A DNA stretch of 26,682 nucleotides from Collinsella sp. (GCA_019419555.1 DXZR01000029.1:1-26682), one strand, 5' to 3'; shown: positions 6,260 through 14,224, counted from the stretch's first letter. The notes: a model not told the origin generated them from the sequence alone. Numbers and translations: made by a program.

Positions 6260-7576
6260 ATGGATATCGTTCGCCGAAGCCGTTATCTTGATCGACTCAT
6301 TGCTTTTCAGGATACCGACCTCATCAAAATCGTGACGGGCATACGCCGTTGCGGCAAATCAACGTTATTGGACATGATGAGGGACTATCTGGCGCAACAG
6401 GGGGTGCCAGCCGAGCGTTTGCTGACCTTTAAGATGGAATCTCTAGAGTACGCGGGAATTACGGATTATCTGACGTTTTATCGTATGGTTCGGGAGCGCA
6501 TCGACGGCATCGATCATCCCTACCTGTTCTTTGACGAGCTCCAGAATGTCGAAGGTTGGGAAAAGGCGGTCAACTCGCTCCGAGTGGATTTGCCGTGCGA
6601 TATCTATGTCACGGGCTCCAATGCCTTTTTGCTATCGAGCGAGCTCGCAACGCTTATCTCGGGCCGATATGTCGAGGTCAAGATGCAGCCTCTCACGTTT
6701 AGCGAATATCTTGATTTTCGCTCGATTGATGCGGTCGCCGCTGAAGGGCTTGGTGAGAGGGTCGAACTTGTTTCCAAGACGGGCGATCGCCTTAATTCAA
6801 ATACCGTGCTTGAGCAGTACATAACTTATGGCGGCATGCCGTTTCTGGCCCATGATGAGCCGAGACGTGAGCTGTGCCGCGACTATATCCGTAGCCTCTA
6901 CCAGACGATCGTCGCGCGCGATATCCTGTCGCGTGCGACGCGTAGGGGTCGCGGAGCTATCACCAAGCGCGATGTTCTCGAGCGGCTCTGCGCGTATCTG
7001 GCAGACAACATCTCCAACCAAACCTCGGTCAACAAAATCGTAGGGACGCTCAACGAATCGGCGGGCGGTAAGACCAACGCATCGACGGTGTCGGCATATA
7101 TTGACGCTCTGGAAGAGACGTACCTGTTTACCAAAGTAAAAAGGTATGACATCAAGGGGCGGGAGCTTCTTAAGACAGGCGGTAAATATTACATAGCTGA
7201 TACGGGAATTCGCAGCTATCTTGACGGATATAGAGGTAGCGATAGCGGAAGGATGCTCGAGAACGTTATCTACAACCAGCTTGTATTTGAAGGATACGAA
7301 GTGTTTTGCGGCCATCTGCGCGCGGGGGAAATCGACTTTGTCGCAATCGGCGAGGGGTCGGACCGCAAATACATCCAGGTTACCGAACGGATCGATGCCG
7401 AGGCGACGAGGGAACGCGAGCTGCGACCGCTCAAGCTAAGCACGCTAGGAAAAATTCCTGATTCGTATGAGAAGATCCTGATTGTCAGGGATGGCGACCA
7501 TCCAACGGACATCGATGGCATCAGAATCGTGGGGGCAGTCGACTTCTTGTTGAGAAATAAGATTACCCGCGGCTAA
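6260..7576 (+). CDS. AAA-type ATPase with DUF4143
   Basis: This 438-residue protein is a second member of the AAA_14/DUF4143 group. Walker A is GIRRCGKS at 27-34, Walker B is YLFFDELQ with Asp92-Glu93, and VTGSNAFLLS is the sensor-like segment, followed by the characteristic SGRYVEVKMQPLTFSEYL. A winged-helix-like middle region leads to the C-terminal DUF4143 part. Its nuclease-like core is degenerate: EIDF keeps Asp359, but the usual E-x-K is QVT (373-375). The ATG at 6260 is preceded by AGGGAG at good spacing. It differs enough from the protein at 2387 to be an old paralogue. It stands alone, between paired palindromes upstream and a family palindrome downstream. Its cellular role is unknown. 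Confidence 0.87.
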   Translation: MDIVRRSRYLDRLIAFQDTDLIKIVTGIRRCGKSTLLDMMRDYLAQQGVPAERLLTFKMESLEYAGITDYLTFYRMVRERIDGIDHPYLFFDELQNVEGWEKAVNSLRVDLPCDIYVTGSNAFLLSSELATLISGRYVEVKMQPLTFSEYLDFRSIDAVAAEGLGERVELVSKTGDRLNSNTVLEQYITYGGMPFLAHDEPRRELCRDYIRSLYQTIVARDILSRATRRGRGAITKRDVLERLCAYLADNISNQTSVNKIVGTLNESAGGKTNASTVSAYIDALEETYLFTKVKRYDIKGRELLKTGGKYYIADTGIRSYLDGYRGSDSGRMLENVIYNQLVFEGYEVFCGHLRAGEIDFVAIGEGSDRKYIQVTERIDAEATRERELRPLKLSTLGKIPDSYEKILIVRDGDHPTDIDGIRIVGAVDFLLRNKITRG

Positions 7577-7596
7577 ACGCAAATAGATCCGTTTCG

Positions 7597-7627
7597 ATGC
7601 GACAAAGGAGCAGTCCTTTTTCGCGTT
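7597..7627. repeat. GTGACAAAGGG-type palindrome, copy 4 (imperfect)
   Basis: The left arm ATGCGACAAAGGA and the right arm TCCTTTTTCGCGTT pair with one mismatch and one G-T pair around the loop GCAG. It lies 21 bases after the ATPase stop. Confidence 0.75.
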
Positions 7628-7702
7628 CCGTGCGAGCCCTCGTGCCGTCTGGGGGTATAAGGCTAGCAAGTGTTTATTTGCGAGGCCTAAGGGGCGCCCC
7701 GT

Positions 7703-8560
7703 ATGGATATCGATAACTTTGAATGGTGGTATAGCGAGGGCGAGGCTCCGGACGAGGAGTGGGACGAGCCCGCGCCGCGTGACGTGTCGAGCGACGAGGA
7801 CGAGACCGGCAACGATGCCGCTGTCGAGCCTGATGCCGCCGAACCCCTAACCTTTGAACAGGCTTGGGCCCAGGCCGAGGCCGACGAGGCAAAGGCCGAT
7901 GCCACGGCCACGCTCGGTGAGCCGGCGGACATGTCCATCTCGCCGGCCAAGACCCCGCAACCGCGCCACACCATCGACCCCGGCAGTACAGCATCTTTCA
8001 GCATTCTCGACGTGCCCGCGCAAGGCGCCCAGGCGCCTGCGCCCACGCATCGCCCCGACCTGGCTCGTGAGGAAGACGCGGGCCGCCGCTCACCACTCGG
8101 TCCCATCCTCATCGCCTTCATGGCCGGCGTCATCGCTTGCTCGGCGATCGGAAATGTCTGGAGCCATGTGGAGCAACAGCGCAAAGATGCTGCCAAGGTC
8201 GAGATGTCTGTCGAGCAATCGCTCAGCCGCACGCGTTCGGTGCATGTGTCGGTCGAGGTCAAGGACGGCGCGACGTGGGACACCGCCCGCGGCGACAGCC
8301 AGATGCTCATCCATATCGTGGGCCGCACACTCAGGGGGCAGGCGATTGACGAGTATCAATATGTCAACTCCGCTGGCGACGGCATCGAACTCAAGCCCGG
8401 CGACTACGAGCTCACGGTTGACGAGCCGCCCGTCGCCACCGATGGCACGCGCTTCCGCGCCTCAAAGCGCATGGTTCCCGTGAGCTTTAACTCGCAGGCG
8501 CCCGATACGGTCGACAGCACGCCGCAGGGCGGATTCGACCTTTACGCAATCGCTCAATAA
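7703..8560 (+). CDS. Single-pass membrane protein of unknown function
   Basis: The 285-residue protein has a strongly acidic, Asp/Glu/Ala-rich N-terminal region of about 125 residues with little predicted order. One transmembrane segment follows at about 132-151 (PLGPILIAFMAGVIACSAIG). An extracytoplasmic domain of about 130 residues ends at a plain C-terminus. There is no cleavable signal peptide, so a type II orientation with the acidic part in the cytosol is likely. The outer domain has short beta-strand-like repeats (VHVSVEVKDG, YELTVDEPP) and may be an Ig-like or transthyretin-like fold. AAGGGG lies upstream of the ATG. I do not recognise a family, and the neighbours give no functional hint. 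Confidence 0.75.
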   Translation: MDIDNFEWWYSEGEAPDEEWDEPAPRDVSSDEDETGNDAAVEPDAAEPLTFEQAWAQAEADEAKADATATLGEPADMSISPAKTPQPRHTIDPGSTASFSILDVPAQGAQAPAPTHRPDLAREEDAGRRSPLGPILIAFMAGVIACSAIGNVWSHVEQQRKDAAKVEMSVEQSLSRTRSVHVSVEVKDGATWDTARGDSQMLIHIVGRTLRGQAIDEYQYVNSAGDGIELKPGDYELTVDEPPVATDGTRFRASKRMVPVSFNSQAPDTVDSTPQGGFDLYAIAQ

Positions 8561-8639
8561 CTGCGCCTGCCGCTTCTCCTTGCCGCCAAGAGTGGCACAA
8601 TAGCCCTCGACACTATTGTTTACTTTTGGAGGAAGTAGC

Positions 8640-9533
8640 ATGTCCACCGTCACCACCATCAAGCGCGGCGGCCTCACCGCGGCCATCGATTCCATGGGAG
8701 CCCAGCTCACGAGCCTTGCCCTCGACGGCAACGAGTATCTGTGGCAGGGCGACCCGGCCTTTTGGGGCAAGCATGCGCCCATTCTGTTCCCCATCGTGGG
8801 CTCACTGCGCAACAACACGGCGACGTCTGCGGCTGGCACCTGCGAGATGCCGCGCCACGGACTCGCGCGCATCGTCGAGCACAAGCTGGTCGAGGTCTCG
8901 GAGGACGGCTCCTCGGTAACTTACGAGATCACCGATACGCCCGAGTCGCTCAAGGCTTTCCCCTTCCACTTTAAGCTCAACATGACCTATGCCCTAACCG
9001 GCGACGCCACGCTCATGCAGACCTTTGCCGTTGCGAACACCGGCGACGTAGAACTGCCGTTCTCGGTGGGCGGTCACCCTGCATTTAACGTGCCCGCTCC
9101 CGGTGCCGAGGACGAGGCATTCGAGGATTACGAGCTGGCATTTACCGAGGCTTGGACCAACGAGGCCCCCATCATCACGCCCGATGGCCTCATGACGTTC
9201 GAGGACAGCTACAAGGCTCCCGATAACTCGGACGTGCTGCCCATCACGCACCGCAGCTTCGATAACGATGCCATCATGTTCACCGATACCCCGGGTTCCA
9301 CGCTCACGCTGCGCGGTCGCAAGTCGGGCCATGGCGTCAAGATCGACTTTGAGGGCTTTAAGTACATCGGCGTGTGGTCTGCCGCCAACGACGCCCCGTT
9401 TGTGGCGCTCGAGCCCTGGACCGGTCACACCACCATGGACACCGAGGACGACGTCTTTGAGCACAAGGTCAACACCATCACGCTGGCGCCGGGCGAGACG
9501 GACGTCCGCAGCTTTAGCGTCACTTTGCTCTAG
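8640..9533 (+). CDS. Aldose 1-epimerase family protein (LacX-like)
   Basis: This 297-residue cytosolic protein has the galactose mutarotase-like fold pattern. It contains RHGLAR with His73 and SVGGHPAFN with His146 in the positions of the two catalytic histidines, and a late ALEPWTG whose Glu is the probable base. The spacing fits the LacX/YphB subgroup, smaller than classical GalM, which interconverts alpha and beta anomers of aldoses or acts on sugar phosphates. The ATG at 8640 is preceded by GGAGGAAG; an in-frame codon at 8616 lies before that site and is unlikely. It is followed at once by the 73-nt dispersed element and then by a strong intrinsic terminator, so the transcript probably ends there. 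Confidence 0.87.
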   Translation: MSTVTTIKRGGLTAAIDSMGAQLTSLALDGNEYLWQGDPAFWGKHAPILFPIVGSLRNNTATSAAGTCEMPRHGLARIVEHKLVEVSEDGSSVTYEITDTPESLKAFPFHFKLNMTYALTGDATLMQTFAVANTGDVELPFSVGGHPAFNVPAPGAEDEAFEDYELAFTEAWTNEAPIITPDGLMTFEDSYKAPDNSDVLPITHRSFDNDAIMFTDTPGSTLTLRGRKSGHGVKIDFEGFKYIGVWSAANDAPFVALEPWTGHTTMDTEDDVFEHKVNTITLAPGETDVRSFSVTLL

Positions 9534-9606
9534 AGGTTCCGCCGTTCTGACGAACGGCGGGCCGGTCGACGCTGCGCGCCATCCAGGGCGACAATTTGTC
9601 ATTCAA
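9534..9606 (+). repeat. 73-nt gene-end element, copy A
   Basis: It begins directly after the epimerase stop codon and aligns without gaps to 26595-26667 behind prfA, with 56 of 73 positions identical by my count. It opens with a 9-bp hairpin (CCGCCGTTC and GAACGGCGG, 9539-9560), continues with the identical block CGACGCTGCGCG and ends with a conserved GACAAT...TTCAA tail. There is no T-run after the hairpin. Confidence 0.75.
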
Positions 9607-9646
9607 AAGGCAAGGCATGACCAGAAGGTCTATGCCTTGCCTTTTT
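9605..9646 (+). terminator. Rho-independent terminator after the epimerase gene
   Basis: AAGGCAAGGCAT at 9607-9618 pairs with ATGCCTTGCCTT at 9632-9643, followed by a short T-run; the A-run on the left makes it usable in both directions. It overlaps the end of the 73-nt element by two bases. Confidence 0.85.
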
Positions 9647-9652
9647 CATGCC

Positions 9653-9709
9653 TAGTCGTTGGGGACGTTCTTGTTTGACTAGTCGTTTAAGAACGTCCCC
9701 AACGACTAC
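9653..9709. repeat. 47-bp dispersed repeat, copy 2, within a perfect 20-bp inverted repeat
   Basis: The arms TAGTCGTTGGGGACGTTCTT (9653-9672) and its complement (9689-9708) flank a 16-base loop that contains the palindrome GACTAGTC. Bases 9663-9709 are identical to 862-908. It lies between the epimerase terminator and the ABC operon promoter region. Confidence 0.85.
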
Positions 9710-9734
9710 CAATCGTTTTCAGTTCGTTAATTTG

Positions 9735-9760
9735 TATATATGCATCTTATATATGCATCT
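9735..9760 (+). promoter_or_regulatory. Perfect 13-bp tandem repeat upstream of the ABC operon
   Basis: TATATATGCATCT occurs twice head to tail, 68 bases before the start of the solute-binding protein gene. It creates two ATGCAT palindromes and an inverted TGCAT-N7-ATGCA. It is the only strongly AT-rich stretch here and could hold the -10 region and an operator, for example for an amino-acid-responsive regulator. The regulator is not identified. Confidence 0.45.
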
Positions 9761-9827
9761 GCTGGAAGTGACGCTGAACGGTATCCTGTTAAGTCGTTAG
9801 CGTACGATTCAACAGGGAAGGCAGATT

Positions 9828-10754
9828 ATGCATTCTCCCCAACAGTGCGATGCGCAGCGCCAGCCGGTATGCAGCCGTCGCATCTTTTTGGGTAGCGCTC
9901 TCGCTGCGAGCGCTTCCGTCGTCGCCGGCGCGCTCGCCGGCTGTCAGCGCCCGTCCACGCTCAAGGTGGTTCAGCCCACGACGGGCGGCGGTCGCGACGA
10001 CCTGTCCGATTCCGTGATCGGCAAGGACAAGATCCGCATTGGTATGGAGGCGGCCTACGCCCCGTACAACTGGCAGGTTTCCGAAGCCAGTGAGTACACC
10101 ATCCCCATCGACAACGTGCAGGGCGCCTATGCCGATGGCTACGACGTGCAGATCGCCAAGATCGTCTGCAAGGCCCTCGGTGGCGAGCCCGTTGCCGTCA
10201 AGCAGAGCTTCTCGGGCCTTATCGATTCGCTCAACAACGGCCAGATCGACCTCATCATCGCCGGTATGAGCGCCACGCCCGAGCGCGAGGAGTCGGTCGG
10301 CTTCTCCGACCCGTACTTCATTGGCTACTTTGGCCTGTTCGTAAAAGAGGGTTCCCCCTACCAAAACGCCACCAAGCTTAGCGACTTCAGCGGTGCCACG
10401 GTGCTCGGCCAAAAGGACACCATGCTCGACACCGTCATCGACGAGATCCCGGGCGTTGTGCACAAGAACCCGGTCGATTCGGTTCCCACGGTGTTTTCGA
10501 ACCTGCTGCAGGGCACGTGCGACGCCGTGACCTACAACACCGAGAATGAGAAGGGCTATATGGCCCAAAACCCGGGTATCGTGCCGATTCAATTTGCCGA
10601 AGGCGAGGGCTTTAAGCAGGAGGTCACGGCAAACGTCGGCTGCCGCAAGGGCTCGGATAAGCTGCTTAAGCTCATCGACAAGACGCTCAAGGGCGTCAGC
10701 CAGGAGGAGCGCGACCAAATGTGGGACGCGTGCCTCGACCGTCAGCCGGCATAG
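9828..10754 (+). CDS. Polar amino acid ABC transporter, substrate-binding lipoprotein
   Basis: The 308-residue protein is a family 3 extracellular solute-binding protein (SBP_bac_3). Its export signal combines a twin-arginine motif, SRRIFLG (residues 16-22), with a hydrophobic stretch and a lipobox LAGC with Cys39, so it should be exported folded by Tat and lipid-anchored. The mature part shows IRIGMEAAYAPYN near the start and GMSATPEREESVGFSDPYF, the usual amino-acid-binding hallmarks, the second providing the alpha-amino-group site. Ligand identity (glutamine, arginine, cystine or other) is not decidable. The ATG at 9828 follows GGGAAGG. It is the first gene of a three-gene operon; the permease starts 9 bases after its stop. 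Confidence 0.92.
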   Translation: MHSPQQCDAQRQPVCSRRIFLGSALAASASVVAGALAGCQRPSTLKVVQPTTGGGRDDLSDSVIGKDKIRIGMEAAYAPYNWQVSEASEYTIPIDNVQGAYADGYDVQIAKIVCKALGGEPVAVKQSFSGLIDSLNNGQIDLIIAGMSATPEREESVGFSDPYFIGYFGLFVKEGSPYQNATKLSDFSGATVLGQKDTMLDTVIDEIPGVVHKNPVDSVPTVFSNLLQGTCDAVTYNTENEKGYMAQNPGIVPIQFAEGEGFKQEVTANVGCRKGSDKLLKLIDKTLKGVSQEERDQMWDACLDRQPA

Positions 10755-10763
10755 GGAGGCAGC

Positions 10764-11912
10764 ATGAAAACCATCAATCGTCTGGCCTCCTTTATCAGGG
10801 CCGACCACCGTTATGTGTACCTGGGCACGAGCGTCATCGCGGCGCTCGGCCTGGCGTTTAGCCAGCGCAACCCCACGCCGATGAGTTTCTTGGCGCCTAC
10901 GGGCGTGTTCCAAGACTGCCTCTGGGCAATCCTTTGGGCCTGGCTCGTCGTGTCGGCGGCGGCGCTGGTCACCAAGCTCATGCACTGGAACGACTATCGC
11001 GAAAAGTCGCCGTTCGCATCCGAGCGCTGCCGTCGTGGCGCACGCCTGGGCAGCTACGTCGTGGTCGCCATCGCGGCGATCTTTTTCGTGGACCGCTGCG
11101 TCATGTCGTTTATCGACCTGGTGCAGGTGAGCATTGTCTCGGATTCCAACCCCAGCGACTTTTTGTCGAGCCTGGTCTACATGACCTACAAGAGCGGTGA
11201 CTTCTTCATTCGCGGTATCGAGATCACCATCGCGCTTGCCACCTTCGGCACCGTCATCGCCTTTTTCCTGGCGCTGCTTTTCGTGTTCCTGCGCATCCAG
11301 ACGTTCGACCGTGTGGACAACGATCTCACGCGTTTCTTTAAGAGCATCGGCCGCGGCTTTGCGACCGTTTACTCCACCATCGTGCGCGGCACGCCCATGA
11401 TGGTCCAGGGTCTGCTCATCTATTACGCGGGCTTTACCGTCCTGCGCAGCATGGGCTTCGAGACCGCCCAGGCCAACCAGATCTGGAGCACCTTCACTGC
11501 CGGCCTCGTCACCATTTCGCTCAACTCCACCGCATACATGATGGAAGTCCTGCGCGGCGGCATCGAGTCCATCGACGCCGGCCAGGCCGAGGCGGCGCGT
11601 TCGTTGGGTCTGTCGCAGTGGCAGGCCATGCGCAAGGTCGTGTTCCCCCAGGGCATTAAAAACGCGATCCCCGCACTCACCAACGAGCTCATCATCAATA
11701 TCAAGGATTCGTCGGTGCTTTCGGTCATCGGCGTGTTCGACCTCATGTACGCCACCACCACCGTCGCCGGCGTGTACTACCGCCAGATGGAGGTCTACTG
11801 CGTTGCACTCGTGGTCTACCTGATCCTGACGCTCGTGGCGAGCCGCCTGCTCGAGGCCTTTGGCAAAAAGCTCGGCGCCGAGGCCCCGGCCACGCTGCCC
11901 AGCTCCAACTAG
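10764..11912 (+). CDS. Polar amino acid ABC transporter, permease with N-terminal extension
   Basis: The 382-residue membrane protein carries the His/Glu/Gln/Arg permease domain in its last 240 residues. The EAA loop that docks on the ATPase reads EAARSLGLSQ, continuing to a conserved FPQGIKNAIPALTNE. Family members usually have 215-250 residues; this one has about 140 more at the N-terminus, with roughly three extra hydrophobic segments (about 18-35, 47-70 and 95-118). A strong GGGAGGC site precedes the ATG at 10764. With a single permease gene present, it presumably forms a homodimer in the membrane with two copies of the ATPase encoded next, 22 bases downstream. Confidence 0.9.
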   Translation: MKTINRLASFIRADHRYVYLGTSVIAALGLAFSQRNPTPMSFLAPTGVFQDCLWAILWAWLVVSAAALVTKLMHWNDYREKSPFASERCRRGARLGSYVVVAIAAIFFVDRCVMSFIDLVQVSIVSDSNPSDFLSSLVYMTYKSGDFFIRGIEITIALATFGTVIAFFLALLFVFLRIQTFDRVDNDLTRFFKSIGRGFATVYSTIVRGTPMMVQGLLIYYAGFTVLRSMGFETAQANQIWSTFTAGLVTISLNSTAYMMEVLRGGIESIDAGQAEAARSLGLSQWQAMRKVVFPQGIKNAIPALTNELIINIKDSSVLSVIGVFDLMYATTTVAGVYYRQMEVYCVALVVYLILTLVASRLLEAFGKKLGAEAPATLPSSN

Positions 11913-11934
11913 GCTCAAGACGAGGAGAATCATC

Positions 11935-12720
11935 ATGGCAGATACCGCCACTACCGGCGCTGCGGCCGCCGCGCAAAACCAAGAGCCGCTCATCCGCGTC
12001 GAGGGCCTGCGCAAGAGCTTCGGCTCGCTCGAGGTACTCAAGGGCATCGACCTCGCTGTCAATCCCGGCGAGGTCGTCACCATCATCGGCGCCTCGGGCT
12101 CGGGCAAGTCGACCTTCTTGCGCTGCCTCAACCTGCTCGAGACCCCGGACGCGGGCCATATCTGGTTCCACGGCCAGGACCTCACGGCCGAGCGCTGCAA
12201 CATCAATAAACTCCGCGAGGACATCGGCATGGTGTTCCAGGGCTTTAACCTGTTCAACAACATGGATGTGCTCGACAACTGTACCCTCGCGCCCGTCACG
12301 CTCAAAAAGATGAGCAAGGCCGAGGCCGAAAAGGTCGCGCTAGAGCATCTGGCAAGCGTGGGACTCGAAAAGTTCGCACACGCCGCCGTGGGTCGCCTGT
12401 CCGGCGGCCAAAAGCAGCGCGTGGCCATCGCCCGCGCTCTGTGCATGAACCCGCAAATCATGCTGTTCGACGAGCCGACCTCTGCGCTCGACCCCGAGAT
12501 CGTGGGCGAGGTGCTCGAGGTCATGCGCAAGCTCGCCGCCGACGGCATGACCATGGTCGTCGTCACGCACGAGATGGCTTTTGCCCGCACGGTGTCCGAC
12601 CGCGTGGTCTTTATGGACAAGGGCGTGGTGCTCGAGGACGCCGCGCCGGCTGAGCTCTTCGGCAATCCCAAGCACCAGCGCACCCGCGAGTTCCTCTCGC
12701 GTTATCTCAACGACAAATAA
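11935..12720 (+). CDS. Polar amino acid ABC transporter, ATP-binding protein (GlnQ type)
   Basis: This 261-residue ATPase has every motif of an intact ABC subunit: Walker A GASGSGKST at 52-60, Q-loop VFQGFN near 100-105, signature LSGGQKQR from 155, Walker B IMLFDEP with Glu180, and H-loop VTHEM with His212. An Ala/Thr-rich lead of about 15 residues precedes the domain. The ATG at 11935 is preceded by GAGGAG; a longer frame beginning at 11860 would overlap the permease gene and lacks such a site. It powers uptake through the permease encoded upstream. A family palindrome follows 8 bases after the stop. Confidence 0.93.
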   Translation: MADTATTGAAAAAQNQEPLIRVEGLRKSFGSLEVLKGIDLAVNPGEVVTIIGASGSGKSTFLRCLNLLETPDAGHIWFHGQDLTAERCNINKLREDIGMVFQGFNLFNNMDVLDNCTLAPVTLKKMSKAEAEKVALEHLASVGLEKFAHAAVGRLSGGQKQRVAIARALCMNPQIMLFDEPTSALDPEIVGEVLEVMRKLAADGMTMVVVTHEMAFARTVSDRVVFMDKGVVLEDAAPAELFGNPKHQRTREFLSRYLNDK

Positions 12721-12728
12721 TGCAAGCG

Positions 12729-12761
12729 AACGTGGCAAAGGGATCGCCTCTTTGCCACGTT
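12729..12761. repeat. GTGACAAAGGG-type palindrome, copy 5
   Basis: AACGTGGCAAAG at 12729-12740 pairs exactly with CTTTGCCACGTT at 12750-12761 around a 9-base loop, and ATTTTT follows, so this copy could act as a terminator for the ABC operon. The T-run also directly precedes the ribosome binding site of the peptidase gene. Confidence 0.9.
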
Positions 12762-12777
12762 ATTTTTGGAGGAAGGC

Positions 12778-14205
12778 ATGGCCGAGGTTTGGCGCTTCTT
12801 TGCGCACGAGGATGATTTTGCCGATATCGATGAGGTCGGCGCGTGCGAGCGCCTGGGCCGCGTGCTGTCGTTTCCGACGATTTCGAGCATGGATGCCCAG
12901 ACGGTGGACTGGCAGGCGTTTGACGACCTGCGCGCCTATATGCAGCAGGGCTGGCCGCGCGTGTTTGCGACGGGCGAGGTCGAGCTCATCGACCATTCGC
13001 TGCTCGTGACGCTTGCCGGCACCGACCCCGCCCTCAAGCCGGTCATGCTCATGGGCCACATGGACGTGGTTCCCGTGGTGCCGGGCACCGAGACGGACTG
13101 GACGCACGATCCCTTTAGCGGGCACGTGGACGACACCTATATTTGGGGTCGCGGCGCCATCGATATGAAAGACCAGGTTGCGGGCATCTTGGAGGCCGTT
13201 GAGTATGCGCTGGCGCACGGCTGGCAACACGAACGAACGCTGCTGCTGGCCTTTGGCCAGGACGAGGAAACCACGCAGTACGGCGCGGGGGCGATCGGTC
13301 GTGTGCTCGAGAAGCGTGGCGTTGAACTTGAATATCTGATCGACGAGGGTGACTACCGTATTGTTTCGGCTGCCGAGTATGGCGCGGGCGAGGGCTGGCT
13401 TATGCATGCCGACCTCGCGGAGAAGGGTTACGCCGATATCATACTCAAGACGAAGAGTGAGGGCGGGCATTCGTCCAACCCCTACGGCGGCACATCGCTC
13501 GAGGTGCTCAGCCGTGCCATCACCGCAATCTGCGATATCGAGTGGCCGACGCGCGTGACCGACTTGCTTGCCGCTCAACTCGTCGAGTTGGGGCTCTACA
13601 CGGCCGATGAAATTGCCGCCAACGGGGATGCCATTGTCCGCGATTGCCTCGCCAGCAAAAAGCTCTATCCGCTGGTGACGACCACCTGCGCGCCCACGCA
13701 GATCGAGGGTGGCAGCACCGGCGCCAACGTAATGCCGCAGGATATGTGGGCCAATATCAACTTCCGCATGCTCGAGGGTACGAGCGTGGCCGATGTCGTG
13801 GCCTGCTGCCGCGAGGCCGTTGCCACCGCTGGGCTCGCCGGCCGAGTCGAGGTCGAGCTGGGCCCCGGCAGCTCCGAGCCCTCGCCGTCCCCGCGCATCG
13901 GTGGACCGGGGCTCGAGGCCGTCCGCGCCATCGCCGCCCGCTATTTCCGTGATCCCAAGCCGACGGAGGAAAACGGATCGTCTGCGGTGGGCCAAGAGCC
14001 GATGAGCATCGTGCCCTCGACCGTGATTGGCGCAACCGATGCCGCCAACTACCAGCGCATTTGCCGCGAGTGCATCCGCTTCTCCGCCTTTGTGGTCGAC
14101 GATGACGAATGTGACCGCGGTGTCCACGGCACCAACGAGCGCATCACCCGTCGCGCCTACCTCCAAGGCATCCGCTTCCTCATCGCCCTGCTCCACACGC
14201 TCTAG
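12778..14205 (+). CDS. M20 family metallopeptidase, carboxypeptidase S (CPS1)-like
   Basis: This 475-residue soluble enzyme has the M20 di-metal centre: GHMDVVPV (His94), WGRGAIDMKD (Asp129), FGQDEET (catalytic Glu163, ligand Glu164), YLIDEGD (Asp189/Glu190) and a C-terminal HGTNERI His near 455. The DEE...GA...LIDEGD arrangement fits the CPS1/PM20D1-like branch, which cleaves peptides or N-acyl amino acids. No signal peptide is visible. GGAGGAAGG precedes the ATG at 12778. The gene lies 57 bases behind the amino acid ABC operon, so hydrolysis of imported peptides or conjugates followed by amino acid use is plausible, but the linkage is only positional. The stop codon is followed at once by a half palindrome, the left edge of the presumed inserted cassette. 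Confidence 0.88.
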   Translation: MAEVWRFFAHEDDFADIDEVGACERLGRVLSFPTISSMDAQTVDWQAFDDLRAYMQQGWPRVFATGEVELIDHSLLVTLAGTDPALKPVMLMGHMDVVPVVPGTETDWTHDPFSGHVDDTYIWGRGAIDMKDQVAGILEAVEYALAHGWQHERTLLLAFGQDEETTQYGAGAIGRVLEKRGVELEYLIDEGDYRIVSAAEYGAGEGWLMHADLAEKGYADIILKTKSEGGHSSNPYGGTSLEVLSRAITAICDIEWPTRVTDLLAAQLVELGLYTADEIAANGDAIVRDCLASKKLYPLVTTTCAPTQIEGGSTGANVMPQDMWANINFRMLEGTSVADVVACCREAVATAGLAGRVEVELGPGSSEPSPSPRIGGPGLEAVRAIAARYFRDPKPTEENGSSAVGQEPMSIVPSTVIGATDAANYQRICRECIRFSAFVVDDDECDRGVHGTNERITRRAYLQGIRFLIALLHTL

Positions 14206-14224
14206 AATGTGACAAAGGGACTGA
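14206..14224. repeat. Left half of a split GTGACAAAGGG palindrome
   Basis: AATGTGACAAAGGG (14206-14219) plus ACTGA is a complete left arm and loop, but the right arm is missing here. The matching ACTGA plus right arm CCCTTTGTCGCATT is found at 25315-25333. The two halves bracket the giant surface-protein locus. Confidence 0.8.

Noticed and set aside
9789..12683. 964-codon open frame on the minus strand across the ABC operon
   Set aside because: It is antisense to three well-supported genes with intact motifs, has low-complexity Arg/His/Asp-rich content and no recognisable domain. It results from GC-biased codon use in the sense genes.
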